Source: Gemmataceae bacterium (GTDB lineage: Bacteria > Planctomycetota > Planctomycetia > Gemmatales > Gemmataceae). From it: a stretch of DNA of 7,048 nt. The notes under the pieces are model-generated. The model was given only the letters and a program-made list of their open reading frames with translations, searched no databases and was not told the DNA's origin. Within the stretch, counting starts at the first letter, position 1. Every line of letters begins with the position of its first letter. Shown piece after piece: positions 1 to 5,486 of this stretch. The stretch covers positions 1 to 7,048 of the forward strand of contig CANJKY010000183.1 in the NCBI GenBank assembly GCA_947474875.1. Reading direction: 5' to 3'. The position numbers and the translations under genes are program-made.

Positions 1-2
1 GG

Positions 3-881
3 CGGGTGACCACCGAGTTGGCCCCGTTCTTCAACCTGATCGCCAAGAACAGCAGCATCGACCAGGCGGCCATCGAGAAGGTGGTGTTCAACGGGCCGGG
101 GAAGGTGTCGCAGGCGGTGCTCGGCGGGGCGGACATCCGGTTCGAGCGGCCGAGCGACTTCCTGGCCGTCGAGATGCTGCACCCGATCGTCATCATCCTC
201 ATCACCCTGTGGGCGGTGGGGCGGGCCGGCGGGGCGGTGTCCGGCGAGATCGACCGCGGGACGATGGAGCTGCTCATGTCGCAACCGGTGCCGCGGGACC
301 GGCTCATCCTCGCCCACCTGATCGTGGACGTGATCGTCATCCCCCTGTTGTGCGTGAGCATCCTTGCCGGGGTGCAACTCGGGCTGTGGCTGACCGGTCC
401 GTTCATCGAGAACCACGACGTGTTCAACGACCTGCCGCCGGCGATGCAGGCGGTGGTGCGGGCGAACGGCCCGAAGGTGCTGCCGGTGGACACCGGCGGG
501 CAGTGGAAGGCGGCGGTGAACCTGGCCGGGCTGGCGTTCGCCATCAGCGGGCTGACGCTACTGGTGTCCGCGTTCGGCCGCAGCCGGTGGCGGGCGCTCG
601 GGTGGGCCATCCTAATCGTGGTCGGCATGTTCCTGGTGAACGTGGTCGGCCAGTTGTGGGAGCCGGTCGGCCGGCTGCGGCCGCTCACCCTGTTCTTCTA
701 CTACCAGCCGCAGAATGTGTGGCTGAAGGGCGAGTGGCTGGCCGACGTCGGCGACGCGCTCGGGCTGGCAAAGGGGTTGGTACGGGTGCCCATGGTGCCG
801 CTGCTGTTCACCGTCGGCATGGCGGGGTACTTCGGGGCGTTGCGGGTGTTCACCCGGCGAGATCTGCCGGCCCCTCTGTAA
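3..881 (+). CDS. ABC-2-type transporter permease, C-terminal part (5' end outside window)
   Basis: Membrane subunit of an ABC exporter of the ABC-2 permease type; substrate unknown. The frame is open to the window edge. The first possible start is GTG at 6, but the family normally has an N-terminal helix before this point, so I read the gene as truncated by the window. Counting residues from that GTG, likely membrane segments lie at about 58-76, 100-130, 170-190, 197-217 and 262-281. Between the first two sits GEIDRGTMELLMSQPVPR (80-97), matching the E-x-x-x-G-T-x-x-x-L-x-x-Q-P-V-x-R loop typical of these permeases. A polar stretch at about 131-168 is probably extracytoplasmic. It ends in TAA, 9 bp before the next gene, so the two are probably co-transcribed. 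The ATPase partner should lie upstream, outside the window. Confidence 0.85.
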   Translation, partial: RVTTELAPFFNLIAKNSSIDQAAIEKVVFNGPGKVSQAVLGGADIRFERPSDFLAVEMLHPIVIILITLWAVGRAGGAVSGEIDRGTMELLMSQPVPRDRLILAHLIVDVIVIPLLCVSILAGVQLGLWLTGPFIENHDVFNDLPPAMQAVVRANGPKVLPVDTGGQWKAAVNLAGLAFAISGLTLLVSAFGRSRWRALGWAILIVVGMFLVNVVGQLWEPVGRLRPLTLFFYYQPQNVWLKGEWLADVGDALGLAKGLVRVPMVPLLFTVGMAGYFGALRVFTRRDLPAPL

Positions 882-890
882 ATTACCCCC

Positions 891-1415
891 ATGCAACCTC
901 TCGGCATCATCGGCACCTGCGTCCTGGCGGCGGTGGTGTATGGCGTCGTCCACGACCAGATCACTGCCCGCGTGTGCGTCGAATACTTCACCGTCGGGCA
1001 CGCGAAGATCATCGACTCCGAAGACCCGACTCTTCTCGGGCTGGTGTGGGGCGTGTGGGCTACGTGGTGGGCCGGGCTGATGCTTGGCGTGCCGCTGGCG
1101 CTCGCGGCCCGGGTCGGGTCGCGGCCGAAGCGGTCGCTCCGCTCGCTCGTCCGGCCCATCCTGTTCCTGCTGGCGCTGATGGCCGGGTTCGCGCTCGTTT
1201 CCGGCATCGTCGGTTACATGCTCGCCTCGACGGGAACGGTCGTGCTGCCCGAGTCGCTTAAGGAAAAGCTCCCGGCTCAGAAGTGGGCGGCATTCCAGGC
1301 GTGTGCATTCGCCCACCAGATGAGCTACAACGTGGGGTTCGTCGGCGGGGGGATGATCATCGCATGGGTGTGGGTGAGCCGCAAGCGACTGCGGCCGGTC
1401 ACACCCCGCCCGTGA
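891..1415 (+). CDS. Small conserved four-helix membrane protein of unknown function
   Basis: A 174-residue integral membrane protein with probable helices at about 4-20, 48-75, 87-112 and 144-163 and a basic C-terminus (RKRLRPVTPRP). After the first helix comes HDQITARVCVEYFTVGH (21-37), an unusually polar and aromatic stretch for a membrane protein. From memory, this motif recurs in uncharacterised membrane proteins of planctomycetes and other bacteria; I know of no assigned function. The ATG start lies 9 bp after the permease stop and has no Shine-Dalgarno sequence in front, which suggests coupling to the permease or SD-independent initiation. The TGA stop lies inside the 3' end of the oppositely oriented aminotransferase gene, giving a 17-bp convergent overlap. 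Being a real gene is well supported by the helix pattern and spacing; the role is unknown. Confidence 0.8.
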   Translation: MQPLGIIGTCVLAAVVYGVVHDQITARVCVEYFTVGHAKIIDSEDPTLLGLVWGVWATWWAGLMLGVPLALAARVGSRPKRSLRSLVRPILFLLALMAGFALVSGIVGYMLASTGTVVLPESLKEKLPAQKWAAFQACAFAHQMSYNVGFVGGGMIIAWVWVSRKRLRPVTPRP

Positions 1416-2544
1416 TCTCGTTCAGCGCGGCCACCAGCTTGTTGATATCGTCGGCCGTGTTGAACGGTCCGGGGCTGACCCGCGTCAGGCCGTCGGCGTA
1501 GCTGCCCACAGCCTTGTGGACATACGGGGCGCAGTGGTTGCCCGCCCGTACCGCGATGTCGAAGCTGGTGTCCAGGATGCCGGCCAGGTCTTCCGACCCC
1601 ATCGCCTCGCACCGGAAACTGAACGTACCCACCCGCCGGGTCGGGTCGGCATGCCCGATCGGCACGATCAGCGGGTTGTCGGCCACCGCCGCCCGCAACT
1701 GCTCGCACAGGTCGAGTTCGTGCCGGTGAATGGCTTCGATCCCCCGCTCCTCCACGAAATCTAGCCCGGCGATCATACCGACGATACCGAGCAGGTTCGG
1801 CGTGCCGCCTTCAAGGAACTCGGGGAAGCCGGTCGGCTGGGTCGGCGACTTCGAGTCCCCGCCGGTGCCGCCCTCCCGCCAAGCACGGATTTTGACCCCC
1901 GGCGCCACGTACAGCCCGCCGGTGCCGGTCGGCCCGAACAGCCCCTTGTGGCCGGGGAACGCGAGCAGGCTGACGTGCATCGCCCGCACGTCGATCGGCA
2001 GCACGCCGAGCGTCTGGGCGGCGTCCACCAGGAACATCACGTCTCGTTCGTGGCAGATGCGGCCGACCTCGGCGATCGGCTGCACCGTGCCGAGCACGTT
2101 GCTGGCGTGGGTGAGGGCGACCAACCGGGTCTTCGGGGTGATGGCTTTCCGGATCGCGTCTGGGTCGACTGTCCCGTCGCCGTCCGCCTTCACCTGGGTG
2201 AGCGAGATCATCCCCCGCTCGGCCTTGGCCACCAGCGGGCGGCTGACGCTGTTGTGCTCCAGATCGGTGGTGATGACGTGGTCGCCGGGGTGCAGCACCC
2301 CCTTGAACGCCATGTTCAGCGCATCGGTGCAGTTGTACGCGAACGCGATCCGCTCCGGCCCGGCCCCGTTGATGAGCCGGTTCAGCCGGTGGCGGGCGTC
2401 GTCGAGGGTGGCCTTGGCGTTCACGGCCATGCGGTGCCCGGCCCGACCCGGGTTGGCCAGGGCGGTGCGGGCGTACCGGTCCATGGCCGCGTACACGCCC
2501 TCGGGCTTGGGGAAGCTGGTGGCGGCGTTGTCGAGGTAGATCAC
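1399..2544 (-). CDS. Cysteine desulfurase-family protein (class V aminotransferase, PLP)
   Basis: A fold-type I PLP enzyme of the NifS/SufS/CsdA-like class V aminotransferase family, 381 residues and apparently full length. It would remove sulfur from cysteine, leaving alanine and an enzyme persulfide. The N-terminus MIYLDNAATSFPKP is typical of the family. The cofactor site includes His97 (LEHNS), Asp174 and Gln177 (VDAAQTLG) and the Schiff-base lysine Lys200 in FPGHKGLFGPTG. Cys338 in RAGNHCAPYVHK sits where the persulfide-forming cysteine is found. It resembles the subfamily annotated only as cysteine desulfurase family protein, rather than housekeeping IscS or SufS. The GTG start overlaps the Uma2 stop by 4 nt (GTGA) and has no clear SD, pointing to translational coupling. 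Its 3' end overlaps the convergent membrane-protein gene. It could be the sulfur donor for the carrier encoded further upstream, but that is inference. Confidence 0.9.
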   Translation of the reverse strand: MIYLDNAATSFPKPEGVYAAMDRYARTALANPGRAGHRMAVNAKATLDDARHRLNRLINGAGPERIAFAYNCTDALNMAFKGVLHPGDHVITTDLEHNSVSRPLVAKAERGMISLTQVKADGDGTVDPDAIRKAITPKTRLVALTHASNVLGTVQPIAEVGRICHERDVMFLVDAAQTLGVLPIDVRAMHVSLLAFPGHKGLFGPTGTGGLYVAPGVKIRAWREGGTGGDSKSPTQPTGFPEFLEGGTPNLLGIVGMIAGLDFVEERGIEAIHRHELDLCEQLRAAVADNPLIVPIGHADPTRRVGTFSFRCEAMGSEDLAGILDTSFDIAVRAGNHCAPYVHKAVGSYADGLTRVSPGPFNTADDINKLVAALNEITGGV

Positions 2545-3149
2545 GGGAGCAACTCGGACACGGGGATCGAGCCGACGGTCTTCTTGCCGATCACGACGGG
2601 CGCGGCCTGACCAGAGCGGAAGTCAGTGCGGGTGCGGTACGCCGGGGTCCGCCCGCCGCGGGGGTTCGTGTACATTTCCACCACCCGGTCTGCCAGGTTG
2701 ACGATCCAGTACACCGGCACCTTGCTGCGGGCGTACACCCGCTGCTTCAGCCCGCGGTCGCGAGCCAGTGTGGTGTCGGCCACTTCGATCACGACGGCCA
2801 GCTCACGAGCGTCAGGCCGGGTGCCGTCATACAGTGATTCCGGGCCAGGGACGACGGCCACGTCCGGCTCGGGCACGCTCAGCGGGAACGTGACCGCGCT
2901 CTGACACCGCACCACCAGCCCGAGCGGGGCGAGCATTAGCAGAAGCCGTGTGTGCAGGCGGTACACGCAACTGTCGTGCGGGGCGTTGTGCGGCATCTTG
3001 TCGTACACCACCCCTTCCAGGAGTTCGATCTTGTCCTCGTCGGTGAACGTGCCGTCGCGGATCATCCGGTTGTACAACTCGACGCTGAACCTGTGGAGTG
3101 GCGTGTCATCGGTGGTGGCGACCGGGGGTGCGAGGGTGGCGGTCGGCAT
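2541..3149 (-). CDS. Uma2 family (DUF820) putative endonuclease-fold protein
   Basis: A 202-residue protein of the Uma2/DUF820 family, which has a PD-(D/E)XK nuclease-like fold and is multiplied in planctomycetes and cyanobacteria; its cellular role is not established. Visible motifs are IELLEGVVYDKMP (41-53), EPDVAVVPGPESLYDG (94-109), VVIEVADTTLARDRGLK (119-135) and VPVYWIVNLADRVVEMY (144-160). The candidate active-site residues Glu45, Asp96, Glu122 and Lys135 are all present, so the fold looks catalytically competent. I chose the ATG at 3149 because a perfect GGAGG precedes it by 6 nt. An in-frame GTG 24 nt further upstream (3173) would add eight residues but would place that SD inside the gene. 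The stop overlaps the next gene's GTG start by 4 nt, so the two are probably translated from one message. Confidence 0.88.
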   Translation of the reverse strand: MPTATLAPPVATTDDTPLHRFSVELYNRMIRDGTFTDEDKIELLEGVVYDKMPHNAPHDSCVYRLHTRLLLMLAPLGLVVRCQSAVTFPLSVPEPDVAVVPGPESLYDGTRPDARELAVVIEVADTTLARDRGLKQRVYARSKVPVYWIVNLADRVVEMYTNPRGGRTPAYRTRTDFRSGQAAPVVIGKKTVGSIPVSELLP

Positions 3150-3155
3150 GGCAAT

Positions 3156-3160
3156 CCTCC
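3156..3160 (-). promoter_or_regulatory. Shine-Dalgarno GGAGG deciding the Uma2 start
   Basis: On the minus strand GGAGG is followed by 6 nt and then ATG at 3149. This is the strongest ribosome binding site seen here and argues against the upstream in-frame GTG at 3173. Confidence 0.8.
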
Positions 3161-3173
3161 GTGTCTCTCCCAC

Positions 3174-3202
3174 ATGATACCCGCGGGGTGGTCGTTACTT
3201 AA
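3174..3202 (-). promoter_or_regulatory. Candidate sigma-70-like promoter for the Uma2-desulfurase pair
   Basis: On the minus strand TATCAT (3174-3179) matches the -10 consensus at five of six bases. TTAAGT (3197-3202) lies 17 nt upstream and matches the -35 consensus at only three of six. It sits in the only gap between the GC hairpin after the TM2 gene and the Uma2 start. Starting here would give a short leader carrying the SD. Planctomycete promoter consensus is poorly constrained, so this is a weak call. Confidence 0.3.
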
Positions 3203-3205
3203 ACG

Positions 3206-3242
3206 CCGCGGGCGGGGGCGGTTGGCCCGCCCCCGCCCGCGG
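3206..3242 (-). terminator. Perfect 16-bp GC hairpin after the TM2 gene, probable terminator
   Basis: The arms 3206-3221 and 3227-3242 are exact reverse complements over 16 bp, with a 5-nt loop (TTGGC on the plus strand). The hairpin begins 17 nt beyond the TM2 stop on the minus strand. Only a short TTT follows the stem in that direction, so it is not a classic U-tract terminator, but it is very stable and sits where a transcript end is expected. It probably separates the TM2 unit from the Uma2-desulfurase unit. It could instead protect the 3' end of the message. Confidence 0.6.
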
Positions 3243-3259
3243 TGGCTCGCCGAGGCGGA

Positions 3260-3511
3260 TTAGAACCACTCCTTCTTCCCTTCCTGGTAAATCTTCATGA
3301 ACTCGTCGTCCGTCTTCGTCAGGTAAATGACCCCTTCGATGATGCCGACGATCCACATCACCGTAAAGCAAGTCAGGATGTTCGCGACCAGCATGATGAT
3401 GGCTGGCTTGGTGATCCCGAGATAAAACTTGTGGACTCCGAAGGCGCCCAGGAGGATGGCCAGGATGCCAGCCACCATCTTCTTGTTTTCCGGTTTCGGT
3501 TCCGACGACAT
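3260..3511 (-). CDS. TM2 domain-containing small membrane protein
   Basis: An 83-residue protein consisting almost entirely of a TM2 domain (two helices joined by a tight turn). After a charged N-terminus (MSSEPKPENKK), helix one spans about 12-31 and carries the family signature GAFGVHKFYLG (22-32). Helix two spans about 36-63 and ends in GIIEGVIYLTKTDDEF (56-71). TM2 proteins are widespread but have no agreed biochemical role in bacteria. The ATG at 3511 is chosen because GGAG lies 7 nt upstream on the minus strand and the domain starts directly after it. A longer in-frame start at 3598 would add 29 Arg/Pro-rich residues that look non-coding. It lies 119 nt after the adenylyltransferase gene and is followed by a strong hairpin, so it may be its own short transcription unit. 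Confidence 0.88.
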   Translation of the reverse strand: MSSEPKPENKKMVAGILAILLGAFGVHKFYLGITKPAIIMLVANILTCFTVMWIVGIIEGVIYLTKTDDEFMKIYQEGKKEWF

Positions 3512-3518
3512 CGAGTGT

Positions 3519-3522
3519 CTCC
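3519..3522 (-). promoter_or_regulatory. Shine-Dalgarno GGAG for the TM2 gene
   Basis: GGAG on the minus strand with a 7-nt spacer to the ATG at 3511. It supports the short start over the upstream in-frame ATG at 3598, which would add a low-complexity extension. Confidence 0.65.
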
Positions 3523-3578
3523 GAGGGGGTGTTCGGACGGGTAGGCGTCCGCCGGTGGGCGGCGAGCGGAACAGCGAC

Positions 3579-3606
3579 ATAATCGCCACCGCCCGCACGC
3601 TTGCAA
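3579..3606 (-). promoter_or_regulatory. Candidate promoter upstream of the TM2 gene
   Basis: On the minus strand TTGCAA (3601-3606) and GATTAT (3579-3584) are 16 nt apart, each matching four of six bases of the sigma-70 -35 and -10 consensus. They lie in the 119-bp gap between the adenylyltransferase stop (3631) and the TM2 start, leaving a leader of about 60 nt. The match is only moderate and this is a weak call. Confidence 0.28.
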
Positions 3607-3630
3607 CCGAAAAATGGCACCCCGATCGGA

Positions 3631-4686
3631 TTAATGCCCGACGTACTTGGCGTAAAGCGTCCTCGCCCGGTCCACGTCGTCAGTACCCTTGATAATGGCC
3701 CTGCCGTCCGGAAAGACGGTAAATTCGTACCCCTCGCCGGCGTCGGTCAGGTTGCACTTCAGCAGGAACCGGTTGGCAGACACCACCCCGGACGCCTCTA
3801 ACTGCTTCCGTAGGTCACCCAGGTCGAGCTTCGTCCCGCCCTTGGGCGTCACCTGCACGGCGTTCCGCCCGCACAGGCTGGTGGTCTGCGTCCCGTGTTC
3901 GCCGTCGAGCCATTCAAAGTGCTTGAGAGCACAGCACGGACACTTGCCCTTCCGCCCGGCGAGCGGGGCGATCTTCACCCGCCGGTTGGTGTTGTCCCAC
4001 AGGTTGATGACGAACAGTTCGCGGTTGATCGCCTCTCGCTTGCCGGCCAGGATCTTCAGCGCCTCCGCCGCCTGGAAGCTGGCGATGACGGACACGATCG
4101 GGGCGAGCACCCCGGCGGTTTCGCAGGTGCCGACCTCGCCGGGGCCAGGGCTGGCCTCGAACACGCACCGCAGGCACGGCGTCTCGCCGGGCAGGATGGT
4201 CATGCTCATGCCTTCCGTGCCCACCGCCCCGCCGTACACCCACGGCTTGCCGTGCTTCACGCTCACGTCGTTGATCAGGTACCGCACCTCGAAGTTGTCG
4301 GTGCCGTCGAGGATCAGGTCGGCGTCGCGGCACAGGTCTTCGATGTTGGTGCGGTTGATATCCGCCACCACCGACTCGATTTGTACCGTCGAGTTGATTT
4401 GCCGCAGCTTGGTCGCGGCCGCTTCGGCCTTCGGCAGGTTGCCGGTCACGTCGGCCTCGTCGAACAGCACCTGCCGCTGCAGGTTGCTCGGCTCGACGAA
4501 GTCGCGGTCCACCACCCGCACGAACCCGACGCCGGCCCGCACCAGGGTGTTCGCCAGCACGGTGCCGAGCGCGCCCACCCCGCACAGGGTGACGCGACTG
4601 GCCATGATCCGCTCTTGCCCGGCCTTGCCGATGCCCGGCACCCGCATCTGGCGGGAGTAGCGTTCCAGGGGGTTCGATGTGCTCAT
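3631..4686 (-). CDS. ThiF/MoeB/HesA family E1-like adenylyltransferase
   Basis: A cytoplasmic E1-like enzyme that would use ATP to adenylate the C-terminal glycine of a ubiquitin-like sulfur carrier. The 351 residues begin with the family opening RYSRQMRVPGIG (9-20). They continue with the nucleotide loop GVGALG (36-41), the acidic strand VVDRDFVEPSNLQRQ (58-72, with Arg71 and Gln72), Lys86 and the DGTDNFEVRYLIND segment (127-140). Cys188 (GEVGTCET) is at the usual catalytic-cysteine position. Two pairs, Cys171/Cys174 (CLRC) and Cys249/Cys252 (CPCC), form the expected zinc site. There is no C-terminal rhodanese domain. Instead a tail of about 80 residues, from LCGRNAVQV to DGRAIIKGTDDVDRARTLYAKYVG, matches that of many MoeB/ThiF proteins. 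It lies three genes after the PLP enzyme and two after a Gly-Gly carrier, its likely substrate. No clear SD precedes the ATG. Confidence 0.9.
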   Translation of the reverse strand: MSTSNPLERYSRQMRVPGIGKAGQERIMASRVTLCGVGALGTVLANTLVRAGVGFVRVVDRDFVEPSNLQRQVLFDEADVTGNLPKAEAAATKLRQINSTVQIESVVADINRTNIEDLCRDADLILDGTDNFEVRYLINDVSVKHGKPWVYGGAVGTEGMSMTILPGETPCLRCVFEASPGPGEVGTCETAGVLAPIVSVIASFQAAEALKILAGKREAINRELFVINLWDNTNRRVKIAPLAGRKGKCPCCALKHFEWLDGEHGTQTTSLCGRNAVQVTPKGGTKLDLGDLRKQLEASGVVSANRFLLKCNLTDAGEGYEFTVFPDGRAIIKGTDDVDRARTLYAKYVGH

Positions 4687-4765
4687 GGATTCTCGGTGGA
4701 ACCCGGAGCGCGAGCGAAAGGGTGAGGCTCTCCCACCCCCTCCCTTGCGGTCGGGGTTCTAGATG
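4687..4765. other. 79-bp spacer with pyrimidine/purine-asymmetric stretch
   Basis: This gap lies between the 110-residue gene and the adenylyltransferase gene. It contains a C-run block at about 4731-4744 (CCCACCCCCTCCC on the plus strand), so the minus-strand transcript is G-rich just after the upstream stop. I see no good terminator and no clear SD for the following gene. Read-through within one operon is plausible. Confidence 0.4.
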
Positions 4766-5098
4766 TTACTCCCCGATCGCGTTGTCTTTCAGGAACTCTT
4801 GCAGGAACCGCACCTGCTGCTTCGGCCACTTCTCGGACTTGGCGAACGCCGCCAGGGTGGCGAAGTCCTCCTTCGCCCGCTTCAGGTCTGCCCCGGTCAG
4901 CCGTTGCAGGTACGCCACCAGGTATTCCATCGCCTCCTCCGCCACCGCCCCGTTCAGCACCGCCTCTTCGGACCCTTCCAGAAAGACGTAGGCGTGCAGC
5001 ACCCCCAGCAGCAGCGGGTGGACGCCGAGTTCCGCCGGGATGAGCGGGAAGACGGCGGCGCCGTCCGGGGTTTCGGAAGCGGGAGCGGGATCAGCCAC
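4766..5098 (-). CDS. Conserved-context hypothetical protein, 110 residues
   Basis: I do not recognise a family. The 110-residue protein is soluble and probably mostly helical. After a low-complexity N-terminus (MADPAPASETPDG) there is a hydrophobic segment, FPLIPAELGVHPLLLGVLHAYVF, at 17-39. It is followed by acidic and amphipathic helices at about 43-69, 70-88 and 93-106. There are no cysteines or obvious catalytic motifs. The GTG start overlaps the end of the carrier gene by 8 nt (5091-5098), and a frame shift between the two plus close packing point to coupled translation. The reading frame ends in TAA. Because it lies between carrier and adenylyltransferase genes it may be an accessory to sulfur-carrier loading or use, but that is context only. 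A non-coding shadow is unlikely given the overlap and the normal amino-acid composition. Confidence 0.72.
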   Translation of the reverse strand: MADPAPASETPDGAAVFPLIPAELGVHPLLLGVLHAYVFLEGSEEAVLNGAVAEEAMEYLVAYLQRLTGADLKRAKEDFATLAAFAKSEKWPKQQVRFLQEFLKDNAIGE

Positions 5099-5363
5099 CG
5101 GCCACCGCGGGGATGAGGGCGACCACGTTCCCGTCGGCCACGTCGGTGCCGAGGTCGTCCAGGTAGCGGATGTCCTCGTCGTTCACCAGCACGTTCACGT
5201 GCGGGCGGAGGCGGCCGTTGTCGAACAACTTCGGCCCGAGCGCCGGGTGCTGCTTCACGAGGTCGTCGAGCACCTCGTGAACGGTGTTCCCCGTCGTGGT
5301 CACTTTCAGATTGCCGCCGGCCTGCTCGCGAAGCGGCGGGGGGATGTCCACAGTGATCGGCAT
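5091..5363 (-). CDS. MoaD/ThiS-family sulfur carrier, CysO-like, with C-terminal Gly-Gly
   Basis: A 90-residue beta-grasp (ubiquitin-like) sulfur carrier. It would be adenylated at its C-terminus by the ThiF-like enzyme and converted to a thiocarboxylate that donates sulfide. The visible marks are the N-terminal strand MPITVDIPPPLREQAGG, the central HVNVLVNDEDIRYLDDLG (55-72) and the terminal DGNVVALIPAVAGG (77-90), ending exactly in Gly89-Gly90 with no residue to trim. The NDEDIRY segment and PAVAGG end resemble Mycobacterium CysO, used with CysM for cysteine synthesis, more than a typical MoaD or ThiS; this comparison is from memory. The ATG is preceded by GGAG 7 nt away. The gene follows a threonine-synthase-like gene and overlaps the next gene by 8 nt. 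Other possible roles are molybdopterin, thiamin or tRNA thiolation. Confidence 0.9.
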   Translation of the reverse strand: MPITVDIPPPLREQAGGNLKVTTTGNTVHEVLDDLVKQHPALGPKLFDNGRLRPHVNVLVNDEDIRYLDDLGTDVADGNVVALIPAVAGG

Positions 5364-5370
5364 GGGTGTG

Positions 5371-5374
5371 CTCC
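5371..5374 (-). promoter_or_regulatory. Shine-Dalgarno GGAG for the sulfur-carrier gene
   Basis: GGAG on the minus strand, 7 nt before the ATG at 5363. It lies within the self-complementary CTCCGGAG (5371-5378) and directly beyond the large palindrome, so the repeat stops just short of the ribosome binding site. Confidence 0.7.
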
Positions 5375-5381
5375 GGAGAAT

Positions 5382-5479
5382 GAACCGCCAAGTCGCCGAG
5401 ACGCCAAGCAGAGGAAACTTGATTTCCCTGGTTTAAGAGTCTCTTTTGTCTTCTTGGCGACTTGGCGTCTTAGCGGTTC
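5382..5479. repeat. 98-bp imperfect palindromic repeat with internal CGCC-AAG units
   Basis: The arms 5382-5411 and 5450-5479 are reverse complements at 25 of 30 positions. Each arm is built from about 9-bp units of the form AAG-N-CGCC (for example CCAAGTCGCC), so the element combines an inverted repeat with a short tandem repeat. The 38-nt centre holds two smaller hairpins, GGAAA-CTTGA-TTTCC (5413-5427) and AAGAG-T-CTCTT (5435-5445). It starts 7 nt after the PLP-enzyme stop and ends 18 nt before the carrier start, almost filling the gap. I recall similar CGCCAAG-type elements dispersed in many bacterial genomes, but a genome search would be needed here. It could act as a transcript-stability or partial-termination element. 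Confidence 0.8.
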
Positions 5480-5486
5480 CAATTGT

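Noticed and set aside
209..1261. Long plus-strand open frame (350 codons) across both first genes
   Set aside because: It is very rich in Arg, Gly and Ala, has no family features, and overlaps two frames that have clear membrane-protein patterns. This is a GC-bias shadow.
1730..2610. Plus-strand open frames opposite the desulfurase gene
   Set aside because: The antisense frames lack any motif; the minus strand has an intact class V aminotransferase.
3512..3598. 29-residue N-terminal extension of the TM2 protein from an upstream ATG
   Set aside because: The extension is Arg/Pro-rich, and the downstream ATG has a GGAG at good spacing directly before the domain.
3689..4660. Plus-strand 323-codon open frame opposite the adenylyltransferase gene
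   Set aside because: Low-complexity Ser/Pro/Arg composition, and the opposite strand carries all the ThiF/MoeB motifs.
4723..4745. Possible G-quadruplex in the spacer before the adenylyltransferase gene
   Set aside because: Only three good G-tracts are present on the minus strand, too few for a confident call.
5382..5479. CRISPR-like array, because of the repeated CGCC-AAG units
   Set aside because: The units are about 9 bp, directly adjacent and arranged as an inverted pair, with no spacers.
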